From Bacteroidales bacterium UBA5281 (lineage in GTDB: Bacteria; Bacteroidota; Bacteroidia; Bacteroidales; Lentimicrobiaceae), in NCBI GenBank assembly GCA_002410555.1, contig DHSR01000020.1, positions 78,361-142,360 on the forward strand: DNA of 64,000 nucleotides, given 5' to 3'. The position numbers were made by a program, and so were the translations under genes. The notes under the pieces were generated by a model that ran no database searches, was not told the origin of the DNA, and saw only the letters and a program-made list of their open reading frames with translations. Each line of letters starts with the position of its first letter. Within the stretch, counting starts at the first letter, position 1. This document shows positions 51,104 to 60,382 of the stretch, one piece after another.

Positions 51104-53548
51104 TCAATAATTTATTTTAAGTGGGGAGGCTGCCTTTTTAGTGGTCAGAGCCAGGTTGATCACCTCAATCATTTGACTTACATAATGGAAATTAAGGCCT
51201 TTGAGATAAACTGGTTTAATCTCATTAATGTCCTTTTCATTTTCTTTAGGCAGAATAATGTCCTGTATTCCCGCCCTGCGGGCAGCAAGTATTTTTTCTT
51301 TGATCCCTCCAACCGGTAATACTTTACCTCTGAGGGTAATTTCACCGGTCATGGCTGTACGGGGCTTAATCAGGCGCTGAGTAAAAGCGGATGCTATTGC
51401 GGTGAACATAGCAATACCGGCAGAAGGCCCATCTTTGGGTGTTGCTCCTTCGGGAATGTGAATGTGCACGTTCCATTTTTCAAACACTTCAGGTTCCAGC
51501 CCAAGGTCTTTGCTATGCGATTTTAGATACTCATAGGCCAGGGTAGCCGACTCCTTCATTACCTCTCCTAAATTTCCGGTAATGCCCAGATTTCCTTTGC
51601 CATGGCTTAGGCTGGATTCTACATATAAAATCTCCCCTCCTACCTGCGTCCAGGCCAAACCGGTAACTACACCAGGGGCATGAGGATGTGAATCCCTTTC
51701 TTTGTTATAACGGGGTGACCCCAATATTTTATGAAGGTCTTCAACGGTGATGTTCACATTGTACTCCTCACCGCTAACAATAAAACGTGCAAGGTAACGA
51801 ATTACCTTGGCAATTTTTTTCTCCAGATCACGAACTCCGGATTCACGGGTGTAATATTCGATGATGAATTCCAGCATTTTTTTGCTGAAAACAATCTGAG
51901 ATTTTTTAACTCCGTGCTCAGCCAACTGCTTAGGAACAAGATGACGACGGGCAATTTCAACTTTCTCTTCCAGCAGATAGCCATTAATTTCAATCACCTC
52001 CATACGGTCGCGTAAAGCAGGATGTATGGCACTGAGGTTATTTGCCGTTGCAATAAACATTACTTTCGAAAGATCGTATTCAAGCTCAACGAAATTATCG
52101 TAAAACGAGTTATTTTGTTCGGGATCAAGCACTTCGAGCAGAGCTGCTGAAGGATCACCACTGATGTTAGCTCCGATTACCTTATCAATTTCGTCGAGCA
52201 CGAAAACCGGATTAGAAGCTTTGGCCTTTCTGATGCTTTGCAGAATACGACCAGGCATAGCACCAATATATGTTTTACGGTGACCCCGAATTTCTGCTTC
52301 ATCGCGCAGCCCACCCAGCGACATGCGGATATATTTACGGCCTACTGCGTTGGCAATGGAACGTCCCAAAGAAGTTTTTCCTACTCCCGGAGGGCCGAAT
52401 AAACACAGGATGGGAGATTTCATATCACCCTTAAGTTTGAGCACTGCCAGATACTCCAGAATGCGATCTTTTACTTCTTCAAGTCCAAAATGATCACTGT
52501 CGAGTACTTTACGGGCATGTTTAAGATCAAAATTATCAATGGTATATTCATTCCATGGAAGCTCAATGAGTACGTCGAGGTAATTCATTTGCATGGAGTA
52601 TTCCATGGCAGCAGGATTCATGCGCTGAAGCTTACCCAACTCTTTCTCAAAGACTTCAGCTACATTTTCATTCCATTTCTTTTTGGCAGCTCTTTCCTTT
52701 AGTTCACCGATTTCCTGGGTATGCGGATTGCCTCCGAGCTCGTCCTGAATGGTTTTCAACTGCTGGTTCAACAGATAATCACGCTGCTGTTTGTCCAGGT
52801 CGATTTTCACCTTGCTTTGAATCTGATTCTTGAGTTCGATAATCTGAAGCTCACGGGTGAGCAGGCCCAACACCATATTTGCTCGTTCTACCAGATCGTC
52901 AATAGCAAGAAGCATTTGCTTTTCCTCCAGTGAAACATTTAAATTGGAACAGATAAAGTTTACCAGAAAAACCGGACTTTCAATGTTCCGGATGGCAAAT
53001 ACAGAATCAGAAGGAAGATTGGGCGACAGGTTGATAATTTGAATGGCCAGGTCTTTTATGGAGGCCATCAATGCGTTGAATTTCTTATCTTTAACCGGTT
53101 TTTTGGCAGCATCAAACTGACTGACCCTGGCCATGAAATAGGGATCCTCCTGAAGCATGGCCATAATACGAAATCGTTTTTTGCCCTGGATAATAGCGGT
53201 GGTGCTGCCATCGGGCATTTGCAATAATTTAATGATGTAAGCTATGGTACCAATCTCATTTAAATCACTGAATGAAGGATCTTCAATTTCAAAATCTTTT
53301 TGTGCCACAGCACCAATTAATCGGTCTCCTTTATAATAATCTTTAATTAATTTTATTGATTTATCACGTCCCACAGTAATGGGTATCACCACGCCAGGAA
53401 ACAATACCGTATTTCTAAGCGGAAGAATGGGCAAAGTATCAGGGACCTCTTCCGCATTCATCTGCTCTTCATCTTCAGCAGAAAGAAGCGGTATAAATTC
53501 GGTTTCATTTTCAATCATTTCAGTAAATCCAAAGCTGTTGTCGCTCAT
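51104..53548 (-). CDS. lon: ATP-dependent protease Lon
   Basis: 814 residues. Substrate-binding N-domain (about 38-235), AAA+ module with GPPGVGKT (385-392) and Walker B FVLDEIDK, and a C-terminal protease domain with the Ser-Lys dyad S709 (DGPSAG) and K750 (GGIKEK). It degrades damaged and regulatory proteins in the cytoplasm. The acidic N-terminal extension of about 35 residues before the LON domain is usual in Bacteroidota. Confidence 0.97.
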   Translation of the reverse strand: MSDNSFGFTEMIENETEFIPLLSAEDEEQMNAEEVPDTLPILPLRNTVLFPGVVIPITVGRDKSIKLIKDYYKGDRLIGAVAQKDFEIEDPSFSDLNEIGTIAYIIKLLQMPDGSTTAIIQGKKRFRIMAMLQEDPYFMARVSQFDAAKKPVKDKKFNALMASIKDLAIQIINLSPNLPSDSVFAIRNIESPVFLVNFICSNLNVSLEEKQMLLAIDDLVERANMVLGLLTRELQIIELKNQIQSKVKIDLDKQQRDYLLNQQLKTIQDELGGNPHTQEIGELKERAAKKKWNENVAEVFEKELGKLQRMNPAAMEYSMQMNYLDVLIELPWNEYTIDNFDLKHARKVLDSDHFGLEEVKDRILEYLAVLKLKGDMKSPILCLFGPPGVGKTSLGRSIANAVGRKYIRMSLGGLRDEAEIRGHRKTYIGAMPGRILQSIRKAKASNPVFVLDEIDKVIGANISGDPSAALLEVLDPEQNNSFYDNFVELEYDLSKVMFIATANNLSAIHPALRDRMEVIEINGYLLEEKVEIARRHLVPKQLAEHGVKKSQIVFSKKMLEFIIEYYTRESGVRDLEKKIAKVIRYLARFIVSGEEYNVNITVEDLHKILGSPRYNKERDSHPHAPGVVTGLAWTQVGGEILYVESSLSHGKGNLGITGNLGEVMKESATLAYEYLKSHSKDLGLEPEVFEKWNVHIHIPEGATPKDGPSAGIAMFTAIASAFTQRLIKPRTAMTGEITLRGKVLPVGGIKEKILAARRAGIQDIILPKENEKDINEIKPVYLKGLNFHYVSQMIEVINLALTTKKAASPLKINY

Positions 53549-53635
53549 GTGCAGGTTATAGTTTTATAATAAATTGGTGGTACTGGTCATTTATAAAGAA
53601 CAGAGTTGAACAGTATAATCAAAATCTGTGCCGTC

Positions 53636-53666
53636 AAAAAAAATCCGGCACAGGGAGGTACCGGAT
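53636..53666 (-). terminator. Terminator of the GlmU-like gene
   Basis: ATCCGG (53643-53648) pairs with CCGGAT (53661-53666), extended by two weaker pairs, and the minus strand continues into about eight T (plus-strand A-run from 53636). Confidence 0.7.
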
Positions 53667-53690
53667 AAACAAGCCTTTCGAAGAAATGTT

Positions 53691-54866
53691 TCACATTCTT
53701 CGATAAGAATGTGTGAGGCTATAAACATCTTCAATTAATCGGGCATCATCATCAGTAAAAGCCAGATCGCGACGCTTGTACATGCCCCGGGCTATTTCAA
53801 TGGCCTTCTTTGGTAAAAAAGTAGAAAAGCCTGAAACCCCGCCCCAAAGGAATGAAGAAATAAAATTACGCTGGAATCCGGAGCCAAAAATATTACTACT
53901 TACTCCTACAACAGTTCCGGTATTGAACATGGTATTGATGCCACATTTTGAATGATCTCCCATAATTAACCCGCAAAACAGTTCGCCAGTATCTACAAAG
54001 GATTCTTCAGGATAACTCCACAATTTCACCTGATCGTAAGTATTTTTTAGATTTGAAGTATTGGTATCGGCGCCCAGATTACACCACTCTGCTATGACAG
54101 AATGGCCGAGAAATCCGTCATGGGCTTTGTTGGAATAACCAAAAATGACAGAATTATTCACCTCGCCTCCCACTTTTGAATAAGGACCTATGGTTGTACC
54201 ACCATAAATTTTAGCCCCCATTTTTATCTGGGCATGCTCGCAAAGGGCAAAGGGGCCTCTGATATGACTACCCTCCATAACGATGGCGTCTTTACCAATA
54301 TAAATTGGCCCAAAACTACCATTTAAGGTGCAGGCATAAAGTTCGGCTCCTGGTTCAATAAAAATATTCTCTGGAGCAATGCCTATACAATGATCAGGCA
54401 GCGGAGCAGATTTTCTACCTTTGGTAATCAATTTAAAATCAGCCTCAATGGCCTTGGGATTTTTTGCAAAAATATCCCAGGTATTGGTGATGTCGAGATA
54501 CTCAACTTCAGTTTCAATCTCAGAAATGGCGCCGGATTGCTTCTCAATATCCTTATCACTCAGGTACATGGCAATAACCGTATCGCCTTTTATAAGTGCC
54601 TGGGCCGGTTCCAGTTTGTTGATCTCTTCCACCAGCAAAGGATTGGGACATATGGCACCATTGATAATGATATTGTCTTTCTCTTTTACCACTGGAAACT
54701 TCCTGGAAAGATAAGTCTCGGTAAGCGAGGAAGTCTTACAGTTTAAATATCTTTCCCACTTTTCACGGATGGTGAGAATGCCAAACCTGATCTCAGCTAC
54801 AGGGCGTAGAAAAGTAAGCGGCAGCAGATTATTTCGTCTTGATTCGTCAAAAAGTATGTAATTCAT
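53691..54866 (-). CDS. GlmU-like bifunctional sugar-phosphate nucleotidyltransferase/acetyltransferase
   Basis: 391 residues. N-terminal MNYILFDESRRNNLLPLTFLRP replaces the usual LAGG pyrophosphorylase signature; the C-terminal half is a left-handed beta helix with many GxxIxx hexapeptide turns (for example IGKDAIVMEGSHIRGPF, MGAKIYGGTTIG) and ends in YKRR. This fits the Bacteroidota GlmU-like family (TIGR03991 type), thought to make UDP-GlcNAc in place of classical GlmU. Function inferred from family. Coupled in direction with rpmE2 upstream. Confidence 0.85.
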   Translation of the reverse strand: MNYILFDESRRNNLLPLTFLRPVAEIRFGILTIREKWERYLNCKTSSLTETYLSRKFPVVKEKDNIIINGAICPNPLLVEEINKLEPAQALIKGDTVIAMYLSDKDIEKQSGAISEIETEVEYLDITNTWDIFAKNPKAIEADFKLITKGRKSAPLPDHCIGIAPENIFIEPGAELYACTLNGSFGPIYIGKDAIVMEGSHIRGPFALCEHAQIKMGAKIYGGTTIGPYSKVGGEVNNSVIFGYSNKAHDGFLGHSVIAEWCNLGADTNTSNLKNTYDQVKLWSYPEESFVDTGELFCGLIMGDHSKCGINTMFNTGTVVGVSSNIFGSGFQRNFISSFLWGGVSGFSTFLPKKAIEIARGMYKRRDLAFTDDDARLIEDVYSLTHSYRRM

Positions 54867-54912
54867 AAATTGTAATTTACCACAATTGCAAAAAGCAGGT
54901 TACAAAAATACA

Positions 54913-54940
54913 GAAAAAGCCCTTTAAAATTAAAGGGCTT
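54913..54940 (-). terminator. Terminator of rpmE2
   Basis: AGCCCTTTAA (54918-54927) and TTAAAGGGCT (54930-54939) form a perfect 10-bp stem with a 2-base loop, followed on the minus strand by T (plus-strand A 54914-54918). The plus strand also has an A/T-rich tail, so it may work both ways. Confidence 0.8.
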
Positions 54941-54980
54941 AAAAAATATTATCAACATCGGAGTGCTGATACGCTTCAGC

Positions 54981-55247
54981 TTATTTACTCCGGTTTTCGA
55001 AATGTTTCTGATATTTGGTCTTGAACTTATCAACCCTTCCGGCGGTATCAATAAGCTTGATTTTGCCAGTATAGAAAGGATGTGAAGTATTCGAAATTTC
55101 AAGTTTCACCAGCGGGTACTCTTTACCGTCTTCCCATTCAATGGTATCACGCGTTGCCACCGTTGATTTGGTCATAAAGGCATAGTCGTTAGACATGTCT
55201 TTAAAAACAACCATTCTGTATTCCTTGGGATGAATTTCTTTTTTCAT
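54981..55247 (-). CDS. rpmE2: 50S ribosomal protein L31, type B
   Basis: 88 residues. MKKEIHPKEYRMVVFKDMSND, VATRDTIEWEDGKEYPLVKLEISNTSHPFYTG and FKTKYQKHF are the L31 type B pattern; the zinc-binding Cys of type A L31 are missing, so no zinc is needed. Start at the ATG at 55247, two codons inside a longer ORF. Own terminator just downstream. Confidence 0.95.
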   Translation of the reverse strand: MKKEIHPKEYRMVVFKDMSNDYAFMTKSTVATRDTIEWEDGKEYPLVKLEISNTSHPFYTGKIKLIDTAGRVDKFKTKYQKHFENRSK

Positions 55248-55427
55248 AATCAAAATTTGTTAAATGCCTTCCTGCTCGTTTTGCCTGCCCGGTCGGTATT
55301 TTTAGAGCCGTTCACAGGTCCAAATGCCCGGGCGTTTTGGGTTTGCAAAAGTAAGAAGATTTATTTATTCACACAAGAAAACTGAAATTTATTTAATTCC
55401 GATCCCCGAAAAAATGCTGTGTTACTA

Positions 55428-56339
55428 TTACATGTTTGATAACCAATTGTTTAAGACTGTGCTTTGTTGAAAAAACCGCTTCCCGCTTTGACCAAAACCA
55501 ACACAGAGGTTCTTTTCAATGTGTGTTTGGAAAGTTACCACCGCTATTTTTCCTCTGTAACTGATATCATCACATATCAATACATATCCATTGTCAATAT
55601 GTGGAATGCTATTAACCAGCATGGCAGCCTTCTGATATTCATAATGTTTGAAATACCTAGAATGAAACTGATTGTCCGAATATGTTTCCAGGGCATTGAC
55701 CAATGGATCAAAGTCATAAGCAGTGGGAACCTGAATATTTCGTACACTATCGGCAGCCCTTCCAAAGTGTATGGTAATATCCCTGGCAACCAGGTGTAAC
55801 ATTTCAGGGGTTTCTTTGCCGGTTAAAAATACCGGAAATTCTTTATTCCTGAGTTCCAGCAGATGTTTATGATTAAGATAGCTTCGCCATGTTTCATTCA
55901 TCTGCGGGCCATCATAAACTATGCAATCTACATTTGAAAACCTTTGATTTACTGAAGTTATGCCCAAAGAAAGTTGGGGCAGGTGCGTATGCAACAACTC
56001 CAGAAAGAGCTTCAACAATTCCTCCTGCGATTGATGAATGCTTAACTGACAGGTATTTCCCTTTAAAAGCAAGTGGAGCAATATATCAAAACCTTCGAGA
56101 GGAGCATCATTTCTTAATATCAATGCTATCCGTTTATGTTGTAGATTTAATGTGTTTAGTTCAATGAAATTTTTCTTTATTGAATGCGCAAAAGCATCAA
56201 ATGCAAAAGCCAGATGAGGCGAGATATACCAGGGATGCTGTATTTCGGCAGAGTGATTTGTAAAGGAATCTGAAATGCTTTTGAGCCCATTCATAAAACT
56301 TTTTAGTCCTTTTTCGATGCCATTTGTTGTAATGTTCAT
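55428..56339 (-). CDS. Divergent LuxC/acyl-CoA reductase-like protein
   Basis: 303 residues from the ATG at 56339. HPWYISPHLAFAFDAFAHSI and RIALILRNDAPLEGFDILLHLLLKG resemble the start of LuxC-type acyl-CoA reductases, and HFGRAADSVRNIQVPTAYDF corresponds to the segment with the catalytic Cys (usually G-C-R-N-V); here that position appears to be Ala. In Bacteroidota, acyl-CoA reductase genes often neighbour serC, and serC is 1.2 kb away with one gene between. Probably a degenerate or repurposed member. Assignment rests on pattern similarity. Confidence 0.5.
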   Translation of the reverse strand: MNITTNGIEKGLKSFMNGLKSISDSFTNHSAEIQHPWYISPHLAFAFDAFAHSIKKNFIELNTLNLQHKRIALILRNDAPLEGFDILLHLLLKGNTCQLSIHQSQEELLKLFLELLHTHLPQLSLGITSVNQRFSNVDCIVYDGPQMNETWRSYLNHKHLLELRNKEFPVFLTGKETPEMLHLVARDITIHFGRAADSVRNIQVPTAYDFDPLVNALETYSDNQFHSRYFKHYEYQKAAMLVNSIPHIDNGYVLICDDISYRGKIAVVTFQTHIEKNLCVGFGQSGKRFFQQSTVLNNWLSNM

Positions 56340-56411
56340 AAACTGGCCTTTATTTTGCAGCAAAAGTAACATTTTGATGTCAAAAATACCTTTACCTCAA
56401 AATCAACAGCC

Positions 56412-57323
56412 ATGCGCCTTATATTATTATTAATGATCTGGGTTACCTGCCTTACCGGACTTTCGCAGGAAATTAATTTTACAGAAACTGAATCACGGCT
56501 TAAATTGCTTCTCGACAGTACCCGTACTGAAAAAAATGACAGCATTCGACTGGCACTAAACAGCTTGTTTTACGATGAATTATATGCAGCCATTCAGCAG
56601 GACTCCAATGGCGAATGGCCTTTCGATTCCCTGTATATAGGAAAGCCTGCATCTGAGGATGGCCGGGTTCAATTATTTAATTGGAATATTCAGCAAAACA
56701 ATGGCCGGAATATATATTTTCTGATTATTCATCATTTACCTTCACATGAAGTCTTCAGAATGAGCCCTGTGACTGCTCTGGAGCACATTGAAAGTGACCG
56801 GATATTCACCAGTAAGGATTGGCCGGGAGGCTTGATTTACAAAATTATCTCCCGGAAAGAGGCAAAGCAGCCGTTTTACACCCTGTTGTCCTGGGACGGT
56901 TTTAGCAGAAGTACGGTGCGCAAAAGTATAGATGTACTGAGTTTTGATAAAGGCATCCCTGTTTTTGGCTTACCGGTTTTTAAAACTATGGATGGAATTC
57001 AACACAGAGTTGTTAAAGAGTATTCAAGTGAAGCACGATTTACGTTAATCTATGATAAGCAAAGCATAAAAATATCAAACGTCAGGAAATCAAAACAAAG
57101 AATAACCGACTATATGATTGTACTGGACAAGCTGGTTCCCTTAAATGAAACCCTGGTTGGGGAATACTGGGCTTATGTGCCGGCCGGCGATACCTATGAT
57201 GCTTTTGTGTTTTTAAATCAATACTGGACATTTGTCGAGGACATTTCCCCCCGTAATCCTGCTGAGCCGAAAACAAAAGCTAAAAAAGTAGAATATGATT
57301 TATTCCCTCCACCGGGGCAATAA
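56412..57323 (+). CDS. Secreted protein of unknown function (303 aa)
   Basis: 303 residues with a signal peptide (MRLILLLMIWVTCLTGLSQ). The mature protein has FPFDSLYIGKP-like beta strands, NWNIQQNNGRNIYFLIIHH, YTLLSWDGFSRSTVRKSIDV and a proline-rich C-terminus ending PPPGQ. No family I can name; similar proteins occur next to acyl-CoA reductase/serC genes in Bacteroidota, I believe. It is transcribed divergently from the LuxC-like gene with 72 bases between start codons. Confidence 0.6.
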   Translation: MRLILLLMIWVTCLTGLSQEINFTETESRLKLLLDSTRTEKNDSIRLALNSLFYDELYAAIQQDSNGEWPFDSLYIGKPASEDGRVQLFNWNIQQNNGRNIYFLIIHHLPSHEVFRMSPVTALEHIESDRIFTSKDWPGGLIYKIISRKEAKQPFYTLLSWDGFSRSTVRKSIDVLSFDKGIPVFGLPVFKTMDGIQHRVVKEYSSEARFTLIYDKQSIKISNVRKSKQRITDYMIVLDKLVPLNETLVGEYWAYVPAGDTYDAFVFLNQYWTFVEDISPRNPAEPKTKAKKVEYDLFPPPGQ

Positions 57324-57422
57324 GTGACTGACTTGCTGGATTATCGCATTTGTTTTGTTACATTCAGGAAACTTAAGCTTTATAACTATTTGATATATAA
57401 TAGTATAAAAAGTATTTAAAAG

Positions 57423-57464
57423 TTGCAAAATAAGTTTGCAACTCTATTTTTCTTTATACCTTTG
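57423..57464 (+). promoter_or_regulatory. serC promoter with an inverted repeat over the -33 box
   Basis: TTTG (57435-57438), 18-base spacer, TACCTTTG (57457-57464). The -33 box is the start of the right arm of a perfect inverted repeat TTGCAAA-N5-TTTGCAA (57423-57429, 57435-57441), which could be an operator. The leader would be about 62 nt. Confidence 0.55.
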
Positions 57465-57530
57465 TCAGGTTATTAAACTGAAAACCAATTTCTTTTTAAG
57501 CTATATTTTTAAATCATTTAATTTCACATC

Positions 57531-58601
57531 ATGAAAAAGCACAACTTCAGTGCAGGTCCTTCCATCCTGCCACAAGTCGCCATTGAAAACACGGCAAAAG
57601 CTGTTAATGAGTTAAACGGCATCGGTTTATCCTTGCTTGAAATCTCTCACCGCAGCAAAGATTTTCAAGCGGTAATGGATGAAACAGTTGATCTATTTAA
57701 GGAATTATTGAATATTCCCGAAGGTTATCAGGTGTTGTTTTTGGGAGGTGGAGCCAGTTTGCAGTTCGCTATGGTTCCTTTTAACCTGATGAAAACTAAG
57801 GCTGCCTACCTGGAAACAGGAGTATGGGCCAAAAAAGCGGCCAAAGAAGCCAAATTATTTGGTGAAGTAAATATTGTCGCTTCTTCCGCAGATAAGAATT
57901 TTAATTTTATCCCCCGTGGATATACCGTTCCCTCCGATTCAGATTATTTCCACATAACTACCAACAATACCATCTATGGTACTGAGATCAGAACCGATTA
58001 CGATTGCCGCGTTCCTTTAGTAGCCGATATGTCATCCGACATTTTTAGCCGTAAAATGGATGTATCCAAATATGCACTTATTTATGGCGGTGCTCAGAAA
58101 AACTTAGGCCCTGCAGGGGTCACCTTCATTATTGTCCGTGAGGATATCCTTGGTCAGGTTGAACGGGCAATCCCTACCATGCTCGACTATCGTACCCACA
58201 TTAAAGAGGGTTCTATGTTTAATACCCCTCCTGTATTGCCGATTTTTACCATCCGTGAAACATTACGCTGGATAAAATCATTGGGCGGAGTGGAAGCCAT
58301 TGAAAAAATGAACATTGAAAAGGCAGACCTGCTATACAATGCTATTGACCAAAGTAAAATGTTTATAGGAACTGCTGAAAAAGAATCGCGTTCACTCATG
58401 AATATTTGCTTTGTAATGAAGGATCAATATAAAGACAAAGAAGAGGCCTTTATGGAACATACCAAAAAATATGGAATGGTAGGTCTTAAAGGGCATCGCT
58501 CCGTTGGCGGTTTCAGAGCTTCTACATACAATGCACTACCAAAAGAAAGTGTTGAAGCACTGATAAAATGCATGCAGGATTTCGAAAAAGAAAACGCTTA
58601 A
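57531..58601 (+). CDS. serC: 3-phosphoserine/phosphohydroxythreonine transaminase
   Basis: 356 residues, PLP-dependent class V aminotransferase. NFSAGPSILP (5-14), LLEISHRSKDF (35-45), LGGGASLQF and the PLP lysine K190 in YGGAQKNLGPAG. It transfers an amino group to 3-phosphohydroxypyruvate for serine and to the related acid in pyridoxal phosphate synthesis. serA is not next to it here. Its own promoter and a strong terminator make it a single-gene unit. Confidence 0.95.
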   Translation: MKKHNFSAGPSILPQVAIENTAKAVNELNGIGLSLLEISHRSKDFQAVMDETVDLFKELLNIPEGYQVLFLGGGASLQFAMVPFNLMKTKAAYLETGVWAKKAAKEAKLFGEVNIVASSADKNFNFIPRGYTVPSDSDYFHITTNNTIYGTEIRTDYDCRVPLVADMSSDIFSRKMDVSKYALIYGGAQKNLGPAGVTFIIVREDILGQVERAIPTMLDYRTHIKEGSMFNTPPVLPIFTIRETLRWIKSLGGVEAIEKMNIEKADLLYNAIDQSKMFIGTAEKESRSLMNICFVMKDQYKDKEEAFMEHTKKYGMVGLKGHRSVGGFRASTYNALPKESVEALIKCMQDFEKENA

Positions 58602-58623
58602 ACTTTTGATGACGTTTTTATTG

Positions 58624-58655
58624 AAACAGCTGTCTCCGGCGAGACAGCTGTTTTT
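58624..58655 (+). terminator. Terminator of serC
   Basis: AAACAGCTGTCTC (58624-58636) pairs fully with GAGACAGCTGTTT (58641-58653) around CGGC, followed by T. Confidence 0.85.
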
Positions 58656-58727
58656 AATATATGCTGATTCACGCAAACGGAATCTGTTTTTTTTTACTAT
58701 TTTTACTGTTTGATAACGGGTGACTTA

Positions 58728-59444
58728 ATGGATTATAATGGAATTGAATTTCTGGATGGAACATCAGATGACTTTCCTCAGGTTCTGGTGGGTGATCCCT
58801 ATGGGTTGATAGCCATCGGAGGAAACCTTAAAGTAAGCACCCTGATAAAAGCATACCGGCAAGGACTTTTTCCCTGGTTTGAGGATTGGTCACCAATCAT
58901 GTGGTATTCACCTCCCATGCGGTGCATCATTTCAAATGGAAATTTTAAGGCATCGAAAAGTCTGAAACAGAAAATAAACCGCAAGCTTTTTTCAGTAACA
59001 GCAGACCGGGATTTTGCAAATGTATTGAATCGTTGTGCCACAGTGGAACGGGAAGATCAGAATGGTACCTGGATAGATGAACGGATGGCTTCGGCATATG
59101 TTTCATTACATCAGGCCGGCTATGCCCATTCCATTGAAGTTTGGAGTGATGGTGAATTGGCCGGAGGTCTGTATGGAGTATCCCTGGGCAGAGCTTTTTT
59201 TGGAGAATCAATGTTTCATCAAAAAAAAGATGCGTCAAAAGTGGCACTTTATTATCTTTGCAACTGGCTCGACAGTTTAGGCTTCAGTTTCGTGGACGCA
59301 CAAATTCCAACACCCCATCTGCTGACGTTGGGAGGTATTGAGATAAGCCGGGCCGATTATCTAAAATTGCTTCACCAGGCCATGGCATATCCGGATTTTA
59401 CCGGTTCATGGACCAACGCATTTAACAGTTATTATGACAAATAA
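58728..59444 (+). CDS. aat: Leucyl/phenylalanyl-tRNA--protein transferase
   Basis: 238 residues from the ATG at 58728. Family hallmarks: GLIAIGGNLKVSTLIKAYRQGLFPWF, MWYSPPMRC, GTWIDERMASAYVSLHQAGYAHSIEVW, and AFFGESMFHQKKDASKVAL. It adds Leu or Phe to proteins with N-terminal Arg or Lys for N-end-rule degradation by ClpAP. It overlaps the deaminase gene by 11 bases. Confidence 0.95.
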   Translation: MDYNGIEFLDGTSDDFPQVLVGDPYGLIAIGGNLKVSTLIKAYRQGLFPWFEDWSPIMWYSPPMRCIISNGNFKASKSLKQKINRKLFSVTADRDFANVLNRCATVEREDQNGTWIDERMASAYVSLHQAGYAHSIEVWSDGELAGGLYGVSLGRAFFGESMFHQKKDASKVALYYLCNWLDSLGFSFVDAQIPTPHLLTLGGIEISRADYLKLLHQAMAYPDFTGSWTNAFNSYYDK

Positions 59445-59913
59445 TGATCGAAAAACCTTCATGTCGGCAGCCATTCAATTGGCTTCTGACAATGTGGAAA
59501 CGGGAAGTGGCGGCCCTTTTGGAGCCGTGGTGGTTCTGGATGGCCAAATAATTGCGCGGGGCAATAACCGGGTAACAGTTGATAATGATCCTACGGCTCA
59601 TGCGGAAATTGTCGCCATTCGTCAGGCGAGTAAAGTGCTGGGCTCTTTTCAACTTACCAATTGCGATATATACTGTTCATGTGAGCCTTGCCCCATGTGT
59701 CTGGGAGCAATATACTGGGCCCGGCCGGCCAGAGTTTTTTTTGCTGCAAACCGGCATGATGCCGCCAAAGCTCAGTTTGACGACAGCTTTATTTATGAAC
59801 AGCTAAATCTTGACAATGATGATCGGGCCATACCCATGCAACAGTTCATGCGCGATGAAGCCGTGACTATTTTTGAACAATGGCTCGATTCAAACCGAAA
59901 AATTCCTTATTAA
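59434..59913 (+). CDS. Guanine deaminase-like nucleoside/base deaminase
   Basis: 159 residues, cytidine-deaminase fold. HAEIVAI and EPCPMCLGAIYWA hold the zinc ligands and catalytic Glu; GGPFGAVVV, FFAANRHDAAKAQFDDSFIYEQL and the C-terminal WLDSNRKIPY are typical of bacterial guanine deaminase (GuaD, B. subtilis type) rather than of TadA. It should convert guanine to xanthine. Translationally coupled to aat; the DUF3127 gene follows after 21 bases. Confidence 0.88.
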   Translation: MTNNDRKTFMSAAIQLASDNVETGSGGPFGAVVVLDGQIIARGNNRVTVDNDPTAHAEIVAIRQASKVLGSFQLTNCDIYCSCEPCPMCLGAIYWARPARVFFAANRHDAAKAQFDDSFIYEQLNLDNDDRAIPMQQFMRDEAVTIFEQWLDSNRKIPY

Positions 59914-59934
59914 TCAAATTAAAATACTATTAAC

Positions 59935-60306
59935 ATGAGCTTTGACATTACCGGAAAATTGATTGACAAACTGCAAACGCTTCAAACTTCCGAAAAATTC
60001 AGAAAGAGAGAATTTGTGGTTGAATATCAAGACAATCCAAATTCAATGTATTCAGAATTACTGAAATTTCAACTTACCAATGACCGTTGCGAAATGATCG
60101 ATCCATTTAATCTCGGACAAGAGATTAAAGTTTCATTTAACCTAAAGGGCCGCAAATGGGTGAAAGACAATAATGTAACTTATTTCACCAACCTCGAAGC
60201 CTGGCGCATTGAAGCTGTGGGTTCTGCCAATAACGCACCCGCTGCCCAATCAATACCTGAGGCAGGTGAAATTGCACCGCAAGGCAACGATGATCTACCT
60301 TTTTAG
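59935..60306 (+). CDS. DUF3127 protein with SSB-like C-terminal tip
   Basis: 123 residues. N-terminal about 95 residues (FDITGKLIDKLQTLQTSEKF ... REFVVEYQDN ... GQEIKVSFNLKGRKW) are the DUF3127 domain, beta-rich with an OB-fold-like strand order. A flexible Ala/Pro-rich linker follows, and the protein ends in DDLPF, very like the DDDIPF tip by which bacterial SSB recruits partner proteins. This suggests a nucleic-acid binding role with partner docking; not proven. Own terminator downstream. Confidence 0.85.
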   Translation: MSFDITGKLIDKLQTLQTSEKFRKREFVVEYQDNPNSMYSELLKFQLTNDRCEMIDPFNLGQEIKVSFNLKGRKWVKDNNVTYFTNLEAWRIEAVGSANNAPAAQSIPEAGEIAPQGNDDLPF

Positions 60307-60326
60307 AAAATATCCGAAGCTGAATA

Positions 60327-60367
60327 ATCAGGCCATAGCTATATACACTATGGCCTGATGATTTTTT
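60327..60367 (+). terminator. Terminator of the aat-deaminase-DUF3127 unit
   Basis: ATCAGGCCATAG (60327-60338) pairs fully with CTATGGCCTGAT (60348-60359), followed by GATTTTTT. Because the HK gene ends 16 bases further on the other strand, it may serve both. Confidence 0.85.
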
Positions 60368-60382
60368 CTGATTTCTATACTA

